From Enterococcus sp. MMGLQ5-1 (lineage in GTDB: Bacteria; Bacillota; Bacilli; Lactobacillales; Streptococcaceae), in NCBI RefSeq assembly GCF_013155265.1, contig NZ_JABJXU010000013.1, positions 1 through 38,980 of the forward strand: 38,980 bases of DNA, written 5' to 3'. Below, in pieces: positions 1 to 9,731 of this stretch. Numbering within the stretch: the stretch's first letter is position 1; each line of letters starts with the position of its first letter. The notes under the pieces were generated by a model. It was not told the origin of the DNA, did not search any database, and saw only the letters and a program-made list of their open reading frames with translations. The position numbers and the translations under genes are program-made.

Positions 1-141
1 CTTTTAATTGTCAATCTTTTTTTAAATCTTTTTTTAAAAGTTTTTTTTGCTTTCGCCTTTTCCTGCGACAGCTTTCTTATAATAGCAAATCTTATTTTTA
101 CAGTCAACTCATTTTTTAACTTTTTTTTGTAAAATGTATTA

Positions 142-176
142 AAGTCTCAAATATTAAAGATTAATACTTGAGACTT
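142..176 (-). terminator. Probable terminator of the gnd operon
   Basis: A 14-bp inverted repeat (142-155 against 163-176, one G-U pair) with a 7-nt loop lies just past the histidine kinase stop. On the minus strand it is followed by a short, interrupted T tract, so the terminator call is moderate. The A/T-rich DNA at 1-140 carries a doubled ATCTTTTTTTAA motif and no gene I can see. Confidence 0.55.
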
Positions 177-180
177 AGTA

Positions 181-1659
181 TTATTCAACAACTTTCGGTA
201 GGACAATAATAAATTCTGAGCCTTCATTTTCTTTACTATTAACCTTAATCATACCATGATATGATGATATAATTTGATGGGCAATCGATAAGCCCAGTCC
301 ATTACCACCTTTACTATTTGTTCTTACCTTGTCAACACGATAAAAACGATCGAATATTTTTTCTAAATCATCTTTTGAAATGCCTTCACCATAATCTTTA
401 ATTTTAACGTAAATGCATCTAACCTCAGACCATGCCTCGATTTCTATTAGCTTAACAGTGGTTGAATATTTGATCGCATTATCCAATAAAATAATCAATA
501 CCTGTTCAAGGCGTTCTTCATTTATTAAAGCAACATCAGAGAAATTGAGCTGATTAGTTAAATTAATTTTGAAATCACTATCGTATAATACTTTAAAATC
601 ATGAGCTACTCGATTAACTACCTCACAAACCTCAGTTAATTCCTCAGGATGTGTTGCAATATGCCCTGTTCTTGAAAGCTCCAGCATCTCTTGAATCAAA
701 TGCTTCATTCTTTGAATTGACTGGATACTTGACTGAATACTTTCATCCAAAACCTCTGGATCATTTTTTCCCCAACGATCTAACAGCTTAAGATGACCTT
801 CAACAATTGCCACTGGCGTTCGTAATTCGTGAGAGACATCACTGATAAACTGATCCTTTTGTTCAATTGACTCTTTTATTTTGGCCATTAACTCAGCAAA
901 AATATTTGCCAAATCTTCAAGCTCATCACCTGTATTAATCGAGTCCATACTAATTTCTTGCTTGGGGTCATCTTTTAATGCCTGCATTGTATTTCTCAAA
1001 ATTTGAACTGGTCTTAAAAAATAGCGCGCTAAAAAATAACCTAAAACAATACTGAGCAATAAAACAATAATTTCAATTATTATTAATATATTAAAAATGT
1101 GTTCTCTAATTTCTGAGAAGCTTTCAGGGATCAATACACCTTGAACATAGCCAACTACTAAACCAGTATCCTTCGAAATAATTGGCTGAGCTGTGATACT
1201 TCCTATTTCTTTCCCTAAGGAAATAACAGTTGGCGAAATCTTTTTGTCATCAATTAAGCTTGGCGGTAGATCATCTGTCCCAAATATAATCTGCTTTTTG
1301 GCATCATAAATATAAAATGAAAACGATTTTTGAATAATTTCAGCCAAAAACTCATTTTTTTTAAGATAAGATGCACTATTCACACCCTTTGAAAAGGGTA
1401 GGCTCTGATTTAATGACTCTTGAACAAATGTTGTAGTCAGTTCTTCATCAGAAGCCGCAAATTTTCGATTAATATCACTGACTGTCCGTTCTAAATTTTG
1501 TTGTTCTCGTGACATAATCAGATTAACAGCAGAGTTATACGTTATCACAACGAAGGTGGTAAATAATATAAAAATAAAGAGCGCACTCGCAAGCGCCCAT
1601 TTCATCATCAATGAGGGACTCTTAATACGCTGATACGCTCTTTTAATTTTGTTAATCAT
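181..1659 (-). CDS. Sensor histidine kinase, LisK/EtaS/CovS-like
   Basis: Membrane sensor kinase of 492 aa, partner of the response regulator just upstream. Visible domains: transmembrane helix at about residues 20-42, an extracytoplasmic sensor region to about 187, a second helix at about 189-213, HAMP at about 214-265, and a HisKA H-box (SHELRTP) with phospho-accepting His277. The HATPase part shows the N box around Asn394, DYGEGI at 422-427 and GGNGLGLSIA at 451-460. Its ATG overlaps the regulator stop by 4 nt, so the two are translationally coupled. The order gnd-regulator-kinase matches what I recall for enterococcal EtaRS and related LisRK systems, which act in envelope and acid stress and virulence. 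The signal sensed cannot be read from sequence. All catalytic motifs look intact. Confidence 0.93.
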   Translation of the reverse strand: MINKIKRAYQRIKSPSLMMKWALASALFIFILFTTFVVITYNSAVNLIMSREQQNLERTVSDINRKFAASDEELTTTFVQESLNQSLPFSKGVNSASYLKKNEFLAEIIQKSFSFYIYDAKKQIIFGTDDLPPSLIDDKKISPTVISLGKEIGSITAQPIISKDTGLVVGYVQGVLIPESFSEIREHIFNILIIIEIIVLLLSIVLGYFLARYFLRPVQILRNTMQALKDDPKQEISMDSINTGDELEDLANIFAELMAKIKESIEQKDQFISDVSHELRTPVAIVEGHLKLLDRWGKNDPEVLDESIQSSIQSIQRMKHLIQEMLELSRTGHIATHPEELTEVCEVVNRVAHDFKVLYDSDFKINLTNQLNFSDVALINEERLEQVLIILLDNAIKYSTTVKLIEIEAWSEVRCIYVKIKDYGEGISKDDLEKIFDRFYRVDKVRTNSKGGNGLGLSIAHQIISSYHGMIKVNSKENEGSEFIIVLPKVVE

Positions 1660-2345
1660 TGACGCATTACATAGCCAGTTCCACGAACAGTTTGGATATA
1701 GCTATCTTGTCCTGGTACATCAATTTTATTACGCAAATAACGAATATAAACATCGACAACATTTGTTTCTGCATTGCCATCTTGCCCCCAAACTTTGCGC
1801 AAAAGCTCTTCACGTGGCAAGACTGTATTAATGTTTTCCATTAAGGTTAGAATTAACTCGTATTCCCGTTTTGTCAGATCAATGATTACATTATTTCTCC
1901 GAACAACCCGATTTTCCTTTTCAATTGTCAAATCACGATAGCTTAATGAAGTTCTGTGGTCGCCATTTTTTTCCGTCTCAATATCCACTCGGCGCAATAA
2001 TGAGCGCAAGCGTGCTAAGAGTTCTTCAATCGCAAAAGGCTTAACAATATAATCATCTGCCCCATGGTCTAGCCCCGAAACTCGATCCATTACTGAATCT
2101 CTTGCCGTCATAATAATAATTGGTGTTTGTTTAGTCTGACGTAAGCGACGAGCAACCTCCAAACCATTTAATTCAGGTAACATCAAATCAAGCAAAATAA
2201 CATCCCAGTCCTCAGCCAAAGCAGCCTCTAAACCTAAACGTCCATTTTCTTTGATTTCCGTTTGATAGCCTTCATGCTCTAATTCTAACGAAATAAATTT
2301 TGAAAGCTTTTTTTCGTCTTCAATGATTAATACTTTTTGCACCAT
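1656..2345 (-). CDS. OmpR/PhoB-type response regulator, LisR/EtaR-like
   Basis: A 229-aa DNA-binding response regulator. The receiver domain (about 1-120) has the acidic pair Asp10/Glu11, phospho-accepting Asp53 in LLDLMLP, Thr80 and Lys102. A winged-helix output domain fills about 130-229 and ends with the typical VRGTGYVM hairpin. It starts about 10 nt after the gnd stop and overlaps the kinase start by 4 nt, so the three genes form one transcription unit. Orthology to EtaR/LisR/CovR is inferred from this neighbourhood and from the receiver sequence. Coupling to gnd may tie expression to central metabolism, but no operator is visible to support that. Confidence 0.94.
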   Translation of the reverse strand: MVQKVLIIEDEKKLSKFISLELEHEGYQTEIKENGRLGLEAALAEDWDVILLDLMLPELNGLEVARRLRQTKQTPIIIMTARDSVMDRVSGLDHGADDYIVKPFAIEELLARLRSLLRRVDIETEKNGDHRTSLSYRDLTIEKENRVVRRNNVIIDLTKREYELILTLMENINTVLPREELLRKVWGQDGNAETNVVDVYIRYLRNKIDVPGQDSYIQTVRGTGYVMRQ

Positions 2346-2355
2346 AATAAAACTC

Positions 2356-3780
2356 CTATTCTTCTTTATACCATGAATAATGATATGTACCTTCTTTATC
2401 TAATCTTTGATAAGTATGCGCCCCAAAATAATCTCGTTGAGCTTGAATTAAATTCGCTGGTAGCTTTTCGCTTCGATACGAATCAAAGTAGGCAATTGCG
2501 CTGGAAAAAGTAGGCACTGGAATACCATTTTGAACCGCTAATGCAACGACCTCACGAACAGCCTGCTGATATTTCTTAGTAATTTCAATGAAATAATCAT
2601 CTAGCAGTAAATTCGCTAAGTCAGCATCCTTTTCATAGGCATCTGTAATTTTTTGTAAAAAGCGGGCACGAATAATACAGCCTGCACGCCAAATTTTAGC
2701 AATTTCAGCAAAAGGTAAATGCCAATCATACTCCTTGCTTGCTGTACGTAATTGAGCAAATCCTTGCGCATAGCTCATAATTTTAGAGAAATAAAGTGCT
2801 TGACGAATCTTCTCAATCAATTCTTCACGATTACCATCAAATGCGGCAACCTCTGGCTTTGGAAGCACTTTACTAGCAATCACTCGTTCATCCTTATAGG
2901 CTGAAATAAAGCGCGCAAAAACGGATTCTGTAATTAACGGTAATGGCACGCCAAGATCCAGTGCACTTTGCGATGTCCATTTCCCTGTTCCTTTGTTGCC
3001 TGCTGCATCCTTAATCACATCAACAATTGCTTCACCGGTGCCTTCATCATCTTTTCGAGTCAAAATATCGGCAGTAATATCGATTAAATAAGAATCCAAC
3101 TCACCTTGATTCCATTCATCAAATACCTTTGCCAATTCGTCAACAGAAAGGCCTAGGATGTTTTTTAATAAATCATAGCTTTCAGCAATTAACTGCATAT
3201 CACCATATTCAATGCCGTTGTGAACCATTTTAACGTAATGACCAGCCCCGCTTGGACCAATGTAAGCAACACACGGTGCGCCATCCTCTTGAGCTTTAGC
3301 TGAAATTTCCTCTAAAATTGGTGCTACTAAATCATAAGCCTCTTTTTGACCGCCAGGCATAATCGATGGTCCTTTGAGAGCACCCTCTTCTCCACCAGAA
3401 ACACCTGTTCCAATAAAATTAATGCCAGATTCATCAAGCATTTTATTACGACGGATTGTATCCTCAAAATAGGTATTACCGCCATCAATCAAGATATCAC
3501 CCTTATCCAGATGTGGAAGCAATGCTTGAATCGTCGCATCAGTCCCTTTACCCGCTTGAACCATCAGCATGATTCTACGAGGCTTCTCAATCGAGCTTAC
3601 AAAATCCTCAATTGTATATGAGGGTATAAAATTTTTATCTGGATGTTCCGAAATAACCGCTTCTGTTTTACTTGCAGTTCTATTGTAAATTGCAACCTCA
3701 TAACCGCGTGATTCAATATTTAAGGCAAGATTTTTACCCATAACAGCCATTCCAACTACACCAAAGTTTGCTTGTTTCAT
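2356..3780 (-). CDS. gnd: 6-phosphogluconate dehydrogenase, decarboxylating
   Basis: Oxidises 6-phosphogluconate to ribulose 5-phosphate and CO2 with NADP+, in the oxidative pentose phosphate pathway (cytosol). At 474 aa it is full length. The N-terminal Rossmann fold carries [13 protein letters not shown] at about 7-19, followed by an NRT motif typical of NADP binding. The catalytic region has GGNTYF near 100, VSGGEEGA near 127-134 and [16 protein letters not shown] with Lys184, Asn188 and Glu191. The C-terminal helical domain is complete. The start follows AGGAGG at good spacing. It leads the gnd-regulator-kinase operon. Confidence 0.98.
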   Translation of the reverse strand: MKQANFGVVGMAVMGKNLALNIESRGYEVAIYNRTASKTEAVISEHPDKNFIPSYTIEDFVSSIEKPRRIMLMVQAGKGTDATIQALLPHLDKGDILIDGGNTYFEDTIRRNKMLDESGINFIGTGVSGGEEGALKGPSIMPGGQKEAYDLVAPILEEISAKAQEDGAPCVAYIGPSGAGHYVKMVHNGIEYGDMQLIAESYDLLKNILGLSVDELAKVFDEWNQGELDSYLIDITADILTRKDDEGTGEAIVDVIKDAAGNKGTGKWTSQSALDLGVPLPLITESVFARFISAYKDERVIASKVLPKPEVAAFDGNREELIEKIRQALYFSKIMSYAQGFAQLRTASKEYDWHLPFAEIAKIWRAGCIIRARFLQKITDAYEKDADLANLLLDDYFIEITKKYQQAVREVVALAVQNGIPVPTFSSAIAYFDSYRSEKLPANLIQAQRDYFGAHTYQRLDKEGTYHYSWYKEE

Positions 3781-3844
3781 TTTTTCCTCCTAATAAATAA
3801 TAGGTCATTTAACCTTAGTTTTTGTTAGCACAAAATAAAACGAC

Positions 3845-3899
3845 TATAATTAAAGCTCTGGTGTCTTCTATATTTTCTAAGACTTCTTCGTTAATTATA
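3845..3899 (-). promoter_or_regulatory. gnd upstream region with nested inverted repeat
   Basis: Between yceD and gnd, TATAATTAA (3845-3853) and TTAATTATA (3891-3899) form a perfect 9-bp inverted repeat, with an inner GTCTT/AAGAC pair (3863-3867 / 3879-3883). On the minus strand the outer arm contains TATAAT, so it may be the -10 of a gnd promoter and the fold a 5'-leader hairpin. No convincing -35 is seen. Confidence 0.4.
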
Positions 3900-3927
3900 A
3901 CCGAAAACAATTATAAATCATATCATT

Positions 3928-4476
3928 TTATTCATTTTTTTCTTTAAAAAGATCGTTTAAGTGAGAGAATGGTGAATTTTTTTCTTTTTTTTCTCTAGTC
4001 AAACGATTTTGATAAGTTTCTTCAGACATGATTTCCCAGTCATTACCCGAAACAAAGCCATCTCCTTCTTGCTCGGCTTCAGTTAAAACTTGGATAGGAA
4101 TATTTAATAATATATTATCTGAAACACTCTCATCTAAATCAATTAAATCTTTTTCAAGCACTAATACATTTTCATCATCTAATATTTCTGCACTTTGATA
4201 TTGCTCAGCTGTCATAAATACTTCTAAAACCGTAATCTTTTCTTTCATCTTCACAGGCTCTAAGCTCCTTGAAGAAGGCAAAGTAATCGTATAAGTCGCC
4301 AGATAGCTTAAAACATAATCAATTTGATTGATTTCTAGGCTGCCAACAACCTCTACCTGAGACAGATCGATGACTTCACTATTCCTACTTTGAATATTTT
4401 TTTGTAAATCCAAGGACTCATTAAAATCTATCACTTGATTTTGAAATTTTTTTAATTCATTAAGAGACCATTTCAT
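3928..4476 (-). CDS. yceD: YceD/DUF177 family protein
   Basis: A 182-aa member of the YceD (DUF177) family, linked in bacteria and plastids to 23S rRNA accumulation (established knowledge). Seen here: an N-terminal KWSLNELKKF segment, a central GSLEINQIDYVLSYLATYTITLPSSRS-type core containing the family's small beta region, an acidic middle, and a basic C-terminal tail. An upstream ATG at 4527 is in frame, but the ATG at 4476 follows GGAGGAG at normal spacing and is preferred. In many Firmicutes yceD is followed by rpmF (ribosomal protein L32). No rpmF is present here and gnd comes next. Confidence 0.85.
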   Translation of the reverse strand: MKWSLNELKKFQNQVIDFNESLDLQKNIQSRNSEVIDLSQVEVVGSLEINQIDYVLSYLATYTITLPSSRSLEPVKMKEKITVLEVFMTAEQYQSAEILDDENVLVLEKDLIDLDESVSDNILLNIPIQVLTEAEQEGDGFVSGNDWEIMSEETYQNRLTREKKEKNSPFSHLNDLFKEKNE

Positions 4477-4615
4477 CTTTACTCCTCCATTCTCTTTCAT
4501 TTTCTTATAGCCGAAAGCAAATGTCAAAAAATTTTAATAATAATTTAAGTTCTGCTAAAATAATAATATTAAAGAACAACACATTTCAAAAGGGGTTTAA
4601 GCAAAGGAGCAGAGC

Positions 4616-5428
4616 ATGAATACTTCAATTATTGATTTAAAAAATGTTTCATACATTCGTCAAGGTAAAACACTGCTTAATCAAATCAATTGGCAGGTTA
4701 AAAAAAATGAAAATTGGGCAATTTTAGGATTAAATGGTGCTGGAAAAAGCCTATTACTTAAGCTAATCACAGCTGATATTTGGCCAAGCACTGGTTCCGT
4801 CAGTATTCTCAATTATCAATTTGGTAAAGCAAACATTCCCGAATTAAAGCAAAAAATCGGTGTGGTCAGCTCATATCTTAATGATCGACTCTATCAAAGC
4901 GAGTCTGTTGAAAATATCGTGCTGTCTGGAAAATTTGCCAGTATTGGCATTTACCAAAAAACCTCGGCAAGAGACCTTGAGGCCGCTAAATCTCTGATTC
5001 AGTTTCTAAATGCAGCGCACCTTATCGGTAAAAGCTATCGAACATTATCACAAGGGGAGCGCCAAATTATCTTAATCGCACGCGCATTAATGGCGGAGCC
5101 AGAAATATTGATTCTTGACGAGCCAGCTAATGCACTCGACTTATTTGCACGTGAAAGGCTACTTAGTCAAATTTCTAAAATATCAAAATTACCAGATGCA
5201 CCAACTCTGTTATATGTCACTCATCATACAGAAGAAATTATTGATGTTTTTAATAAAATGCTCTTGATTCGTGGTGGTGAAATCATTCACCAGGGGGAAC
5301 GTGAGGCAATTATTACAGAAAATATCCTTACTCATTTTTACCAAGATCCTGTTGAAATCGTTCCAATTATTGATCATCGTTTTGCTATATACCCAAAGCA
5401 TAAACAGAAATTTCCAGATAAAAATTAA
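4616..5428 (+). CDS. ABC transporter ATP-binding protein, YlmA-like
   Basis: A single ABC ATPase domain of 270 aa. Walker A is GLNGAGKS at 38-45, the signature LSQGE at 144-148, Walker B ILILDEP at 164-170, and the switch histidine lies in VTHHTEE at about 203-204. The C-terminal tail (about 235-270) is short. No permease or binding-protein gene is adjacent, so the partner and substrate are unknown. The closest group I recognise is the soluble YlmA/ModF-like set often annotated as orphan ATPases. The ATG follows AAGGAGCAGAGC. The next gene has its own promoter-like sequence, so this is probably a monocistron divergent from yceD. Confidence 0.88.
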   Translation: MNTSIIDLKNVSYIRQGKTLLNQINWQVKKNENWAILGLNGAGKSLLLKLITADIWPSTGSVSILNYQFGKANIPELKQKIGVVSSYLNDRLYQSESVENIVLSGKFASIGIYQKTSARDLEAAKSLIQFLNAAHLIGKSYRTLSQGERQIILIARALMAEPEILILDEPANALDLFARERLLSQISKISKLPDAPTLLYVTHHTEEIIDVFNKMLLIRGGEIIHQGEREAIITENILTHFYQDPVEIVPIIDHRFAIYPKHKQKFPDKN

Positions 5429-5462
5429 ATCTTGTTAATTTCTAATATCTTTATGACAAAAT

Positions 5463-5471
5463 TGCTATAAT
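5463..5471 (+). promoter_or_regulatory. Extended -10 promoter for the VanZ-family gene
   Basis: TGCTATAAT is a perfect extended -10 element 34 nt before the start codon. No good -35 is present, as expected for extended -10 promoters. Confidence 0.6.
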
Positions 5472-5504
5472 AAAGTATCGTCTTTTACAAAGGGGGAGAT
5501 ATTG

Positions 5505-6098
5505 ATGAGTAAAAAAATGTCTGCCTTAATCAGTTTATTTTTAGCAGCCGTCTGTTTTATCAGTTTAATTAAAATGTACAATCATGTTGGTTTCATCTAT
5601 CTAAGCTCTGTTTTATGGATGAATCAATTAGAAATTTTCGATAACCATACTTTTGTTTATTCAATGATTACGGTACTTACTGTCCTAGTTTTCACCAATC
5701 TATATTATACACTCCAAGGTAAAATGAAGCGATTTGTCCTTTATGCCGAGTTTTGTCTCTACATGGCTGCTTTATTAGTATTTCTACTCCTAAAGAGTCC
5801 TGGTGTCCAAGGGATCAATTTAAGCTTTACTGGCTTTTGGATTGACTTACAGTATTCAACCTTTGAAGTAATCATGAATATTGTTTTATTTATACCGCTT
5901 GGCATTTTACTTGCAAACAAATTAAAATTAGTATCGACAATATTATTAAGTCTACTCTTTATTCTTTCGATTGAAAGCATCCAATATATTTTCAAATTGG
6001 GAGTTTTTGATGTCATTGATATCGCTACTAATTTTTCTGGCATATTAATTGGTTATCTTCCCACTAGGCTATGGTTATTTTATCGCAGCCGAAAATAA
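5505..6098 (+). CDS. VanZ-family membrane protein
   Basis: An integral membrane protein of 197 aa with about five hydrophobic helices (about 5-25, 48-68, 78-95, 123-142, 145-162). The VanZ-like core is seen as NIVLFIPLGILLANK followed by SIESIQYIF and DVIDIATNFSGILIGY, where the conserved Asp residues lie. VanZ itself gives low teicoplanin resistance in Tn1546; chromosomal relatives have no firm function. The ATG at 5505 is chosen over an overlapping TTG at 5502 because it lies 7 nt from GGGGGAG. It ends at a bidirectional terminator shared with prs. Confidence 0.82.
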   Translation: MSKKMSALISLFLAAVCFISLIKMYNHVGFIYLSSVLWMNQLEIFDNHTFVYSMITVLTVLVFTNLYYTLQGKMKRFVLYAEFCLYMAALLVFLLLKSPGVQGINLSFTGFWIDLQYSTFEVIMNIVLFIPLGILLANKLKLVSTILLSLLFILSIESIQYIFKLGVFDVIDIATNFSGILIGYLPTRLWLFYRSRK

Positions 6099-6120
6099 TT
6101 TTAGAATTTAAGACTCTAAA

Positions 6121-6152
6121 AAACCCTAGCAAGCTAAGGCTTGTTAGGGTTT
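6121..6152. terminator. Bidirectional terminator between the VanZ gene and prs
   Basis: A 14-bp stem (6121-6134 / 6139-6152, one G-U pair) with loop TAAG. T-rich tails follow on both strands (TTTAATTTTTA on plus, TTTTTTAGAG on minus), so it can end both convergent genes. It overlaps the prs stop codon. Confidence 0.88.
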
Positions 6153-7122
6153 AATTTTTAGGGCTTGTATATAGAGGAGAAACTGGACGGCGTTCGTGAA
6201 TTCGTAAGATTGCTTCTCCGATTAATTCACTAACCGAAACCTCGACAATTTTATCTATTTTACGCTCTGGTGCCAAATTAATGGTGTCTGTAATTACTAA
6301 GTTAGTAATTGCTGAATCCGTAATTCTTTCTAAGGCCGGTCCAGATAACACTGGATGCGTACATGACGCATAAATCTCAGTAGCACCCTTTTCTTTTAAG
6401 GCATTCGCAGCAAGTGTAATCGTACCAGCTGTATCAATCATATCATCAATCAAAACACATTTTTTACCTGAGACGTTACCGATAATGTTCATTACTTCAG
6501 CAACATTTGCCTTTGGACGACGCTTATCAATAATTGCAATCGGCGTTTTTAAATACTCCGCCAGCTTGCGTGCGCGTGTCACGCCACCATGGTCAGGAGA
6601 TACAACCACCACACCTTCACCACATAAACCTTTTTCTAAAAAGTAATTTGCAATTAGAGGTGCGCCCATTAAATGATCCACTGGAATATCAAAAAAACCT
6701 TGAATTTGAGCCGCGTGTAAATCTAACGTCAATAGACGATCAGCACCTGCGATTGTTAGCATATTTGCAACTAATTTTGCAGTAATTGGCTCTCTCGCTC
6801 TAGCTTTACGATCCTGTCTTGCATAGCCATAATAAGGCATTACAACATTTACAGATGCAGCACTTGCTCTTTTTAAAGCATCAATCGTAATTAAAACTTC
6901 TAATAAATTATCATTAACTGGTGCTGAAGTCGATTGGATAATATAAATATGTGAGCCACGAACGCTCTCTTCAATATTTACTTGAATTTCTCCATCACTA
7001 AATTGCGTAACATTAATTTGTCCAAGCTCAACACCAATTGACTTAGCAATCTTTTCCGCCAATGGTTTATTTGAATTTAAAGCAAAAATCTTTAATCGTG
7101 GATCCGAATAGGTATTTGACAT
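6151..7122 (-). CDS. prs: Ribose-phosphate pyrophosphokinase
   Basis: Makes PRPP from ribose 5-phosphate and ATP for purine, pyrimidine, NAD, histidine and tryptophan synthesis. The 323-aa protein shows the class I features: [10 protein letters not shown] near the N terminus, the flexible [16 protein letters not shown] catalytic loop, [30 protein letters not shown], and the PRPP-binding [13 protein letters not shown] loop. An in-frame ATG at 7134 exists, but it lies inside the Shine-Dalgarno sequence (GGAGG) of the ATG at 7122, so the latter is used. In Bacillus prs is usually coupled to glmU; here it stands alone between its own promoter region and a terminator. Confidence 0.97.
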   Translation of the reverse strand: MSNTYSDPRLKIFALNSNKPLAEKIAKSIGVELGQINVTQFSDGEIQVNIEESVRGSHIYIIQSTSAPVNDNLLEVLITIDALKRASAASVNVVMPYYGYARQDRKARAREPITAKLVANMLTIAGADRLLTLDLHAAQIQGFFDIPVDHLMGAPLIANYFLEKGLCGEGVVVVSPDHGGVTRARKLAEYLKTPIAIIDKRRPKANVAEVMNIIGNVSGKKCVLIDDMIDTAGTITLAANALKEKGATEIYASCTHPVLSGPALERITDSAITNLVITDTINLAPERKIDKIVEVSVSELIGEAILRIHERRPVSPLYTSPKN

Positions 7123-7230
7123 GTCATCCTCCATTTTCTCAATACTTCTATTTTAGATTTTTTTTCCTAAAATATCAATAATTGATTGTTTATCTATTGA
7201 GAAAATATAAAAAGCAAAAATAATTAACAA

Positions 7231-8181
7231 TTAAATTTGCTTTGAAAAATCTCTTTTGATATCAATCAAGGTTTTAATCAATTGTAAAACTCGATATAAT
7301 CCAGCACGTAATTCAAATTCTGCTCTTGTTTCAGGTAAAGGCATCTGGCGATAATCCTCAAAAATGGCATCAACCATTATTGATAATTTTTCACCGTTAT
7401 TATCCTTATCAAAAGTTTTTGAAAGCTCCAAAAAAAGCTTTGACAAGCCATCGAAAAATCGTGGCTCTATCTCCAATTGATGCAATTCCTCTAAAATTTC
7501 TTGAAAAACCAATAATTGAATTTGTCGCATTCGGAAATAATCAAAATAAAAATTTTCCTTAGAAAATACTTTATTGGCCATCGCTTGCTCCGATAAATCA
7601 ATGTTTTTACCAGCAAAATCTAATAAACGCTTGACTTCTATTAATTGTAAATCGAGTCTTTTATTACTCCGAACAGAGTTAACTATCCCTTTAACCAATA
7701 ATCTAATTTTTGCCTCAAGCTCTTTTTGATTATTATGCAATATTTTATTTAAATCTGGCATATAAGTATTTGCGATTAAGGCAAAGCCTACACCAAGAAT
7801 CATCAAAAGATACTCATTCCAGATTAAAGCAATCGTAATTTTATCAGCTATCAGCAAGTGCGTTGCCAAAACGGAGCTGACAACAATACCGTCCTCAGCT
7901 TTAATAAAAACAGCTAGCGGAATAAAAAGCAGTAAAAACAAGCCAAAAACCCAAGACATACTCCCAATTACCGTAAAAAGAAGGGCTGCAATGCTTAAGG
8001 CAATCGTTAAGCTCCAAAGACGAGAAATTCCCATTTGAATCGTCGACTTTTTCGTGCTAGAAACACTTAAGATTGCAATAATTGCTGCAGTGGGCGCATA
8101 TTCTAAACCAAAAAAGGCTGCAACACTCAAGGCCAGAGTTGCACTAAGGACCGTTTTAATCGTTCTTAACCCAATTCTCAT
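7231..8181 (-). CDS. DUF939 / aromatic acid exporter family membrane protein
   Basis: A 316-aa protein with an N-terminal block of about five or six transmembrane helices (about 10-140) of the FUSC/ArAE type, then a cytoplasmic helical domain (about 145-316) matching the DUF939 C-terminal region. The N-terminal RIGLRTIKTVLSATLAL is typical of the family. Members are annotated as putative aromatic acid exporters, but Gram-positive function is untested as far as I know. The ATG at 8181 follows AAGGAGA at 5 nt and is preferred to an ATG 14 codons upstream. It lies 28 nt after dacA and probably shares its transcript. Confidence 0.85.
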   Translation of the reverse strand: MRIGLRTIKTVLSATLALSVAAFFGLEYAPTAAIIAILSVSSTKKSTIQMGISRLWSLTIALSIAALLFTVIGSMSWVFGLFLLLFIPLAVFIKAEDGIVVSSVLATHLLIADKITIALIWNEYLLMILGVGFALIANTYMPDLNKILHNNQKELEAKIRLLVKGIVNSVRSNKRLDLQLIEVKRLLDFAGKNIDLSEQAMANKVFSKENFYFDYFRMRQIQLLVFQEILEELHQLEIEPRFFDGLSKLFLELSKTFDKDNNGEKLSIMVDAIFEDYRQMPLPETRAEFELRAGLYRVLQLIKTLIDIKRDFSKQI

Positions 8182-8209
8182 TGCAATCTCCTTATTGTAG
8201 ACTAAAATA

Positions 8210-9499
8210 CTATAATTTTTCATTTACCCAATTAATGAATTTTTGAATGCTCAGCTTAATAATATTTTCCGCTGCCACATCTGTTTTGGCTACTAAAACA
8301 ACTTTATTATTTTCTTTTGACTTGCTATCTAAATAGCCAAGATTATCATCTTTAAGCTGAATCGTGGCACTGCCAGCCTCAGTTTTCAAGGCCGTAACTG
8401 GTGCAACCAAAGCACCTGATTTTTTTACAGCTATAAACTTTCCTTGATAGTCAATTGATTCCCAATCAGTATTCACCCAGCTGGTAAATTCACTATTAGC
8501 AACCAATTTAACTGATTTTGCCTTACCATCCTCAACTTTGATTGACTTCTTAAAGGAAACTGTATCTCCTTTTTTAATAATCACCTGCTTTGACCAATTA
8601 TTAAAGGCATAATCCATTAGCTCATTAGTCGCTGTAAAACGTGCCGCAGAATCCGAATCGACGTTAGTCGCTTTTAAAACAACCGTAATAATTCTTTGAT
8701 TATCTTGCGTCGCAGTACCGACAAAACACTGACCAGCCAATTCAGTTGTTCCGGTTTTTAAACCATCCACACCCTCACGATAATTGGGCATATCTGGCAG
8801 CATCCAATTCCATGTTTGCATGGTTACATCCTCCCATTGCGAGGTTGATTGTTTAGTAATTTCCAAAACCTCAGGATACTCTTGAATCAAATGCTGAGCA
8901 ATAATTGCCACATCTTTGGCGCTTAAGCGATTTTCATCATCCGTTGCACTATTCGGATAACGGTTGTCCCCCAAATATTCATTGTTTAAACCCGAAGCAT
9001 TGACTAAGTGTGGCTCCTTAATTCCCCAGCTTATTAATAATTTTTTAGCAGCATCAACAAAAGCTGGCTCGCTACCAGCAACCTTTTCTGCTAGAGAAAC
9101 CGCAGCAGAATTAGCCGAAGCAACTAGAGCAGCATTTAGTAATTCCTTGACTGTATAAGCTTTACCCTCAACAAATGGGACGCCTGATAGATCTAAATTT
9201 TGTGATAACTGATAGGAATAGTCACTAATTGTCACCGAATCATCCCATTTTAGTTTGCCATTGGCAACCGCATCGTAAACCATATAGGCAGTTATAATTT
9301 TTGTAATGCTTGCGATACCTAATTTTTCATCATCATTCTTGGCATATAAAATTTTACCGGTCTCACTATCCACAGCAATTGCCGCCGTCGCAGCAGCATC
9401 GAAATTCGTTTCAGCACTTGCCTTTGTCATATTAACATTAAATCCTAAGCCTAATATTGCAAGTAAAAATAAACCAATGATTATTATTTTTTTCAACAT
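8210..9499 (-). CDS. dacA: D-alanyl-D-alanine carboxypeptidase (PBP5/DacA type)
   Basis: Trims the terminal D-Ala from peptidoglycan pentapeptides on the outer face of the membrane. The 429-aa protein has a signal peptide (about 1-28, cut near KASAE), then the serine-peptidase motifs: SITK with nucleophile Ser64, SANS near 128-131, and KTGTT near 248-252. The PBP5 C-terminal beta domain follows, and the chain ends in an amphipathic helix (IIKLSIQKFINWVNEKL) suited to membrane anchoring. A TTG three codons upstream is also open, but the ATG at 9499 is taken although its GGAGG is unusually close. Likely co-transcribed with the DUF939 gene downstream. Confidence 0.95.
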   Translation of the reverse strand: MLKKIIIIGLFLLAILGLGFNVNMTKASAETNFDAAATAAIAVDSETGKILYAKNDDEKLGIASITKIITAYMVYDAVANGKLKWDDSVTISDYSYQLSQNLDLSGVPFVEGKAYTVKELLNAALVASANSAAVSLAEKVAGSEPAFVDAAKKLLISWGIKEPHLVNASGLNNEYLGDNRYPNSATDDENRLSAKDVAIIAQHLIQEYPEVLEITKQSTSQWEDVTMQTWNWMLPDMPNYREGVDGLKTGTTELAGQCFVGTATQDNQRIITVVLKATNVDSDSAARFTATNELMDYAFNNWSKQVIIKKGDTVSFKKSIKVEDGKAKSVKLVANSEFTSWVNTDWESIDYQGKFIAVKKSGALVAPVTALKTEAGSATIQLKDDNLGYLDSKSKENNKVVLVAKTDVAAENIIKLSIQKFINWVNEKL

Positions 9500-9572
9500 T
9501 GCCTCCAATCTTTATTATTAATAATTAAAAAACTTATTCATACATTTATCAGATTATCTAAAAATAATTAAA

Positions 9573-9606
9573 AAAGGCTGAGCAGCTATTCATCATCTCA
9601 GCCTTT
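9573..9606 (-). terminator. Rho-independent terminator after gltX
   Basis: Perfect 10-bp stem AAAGGCTGAG / CTCAGCCTTT with a 14-nt loop, followed on the minus strand by TTTTTTAATTATTTTT. It lies about 125 nt past the gltX stop. The remaining intergenic DNA at 9500-9731 must hold the dacA promoter, which I could not place. Confidence 0.88.
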
Positions 9607-9731
9607 CTTATTACTGACCTACCTTTTCAATTCAAAATTATGATTTGAGATAAACTTTTCTATGGCGCGTATTATTAACAAAACAAACCATATATTAATA
9701 AATTTTAAAGATATTTCATTATTAATACTTA

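Noticed and set aside
1-140. Direct repeats of ATCTTTTTTTAA as regulator boxes
   Set aside because: Simple A/T-rich sequence at the window edge; without the neighbouring gene no role can be argued.
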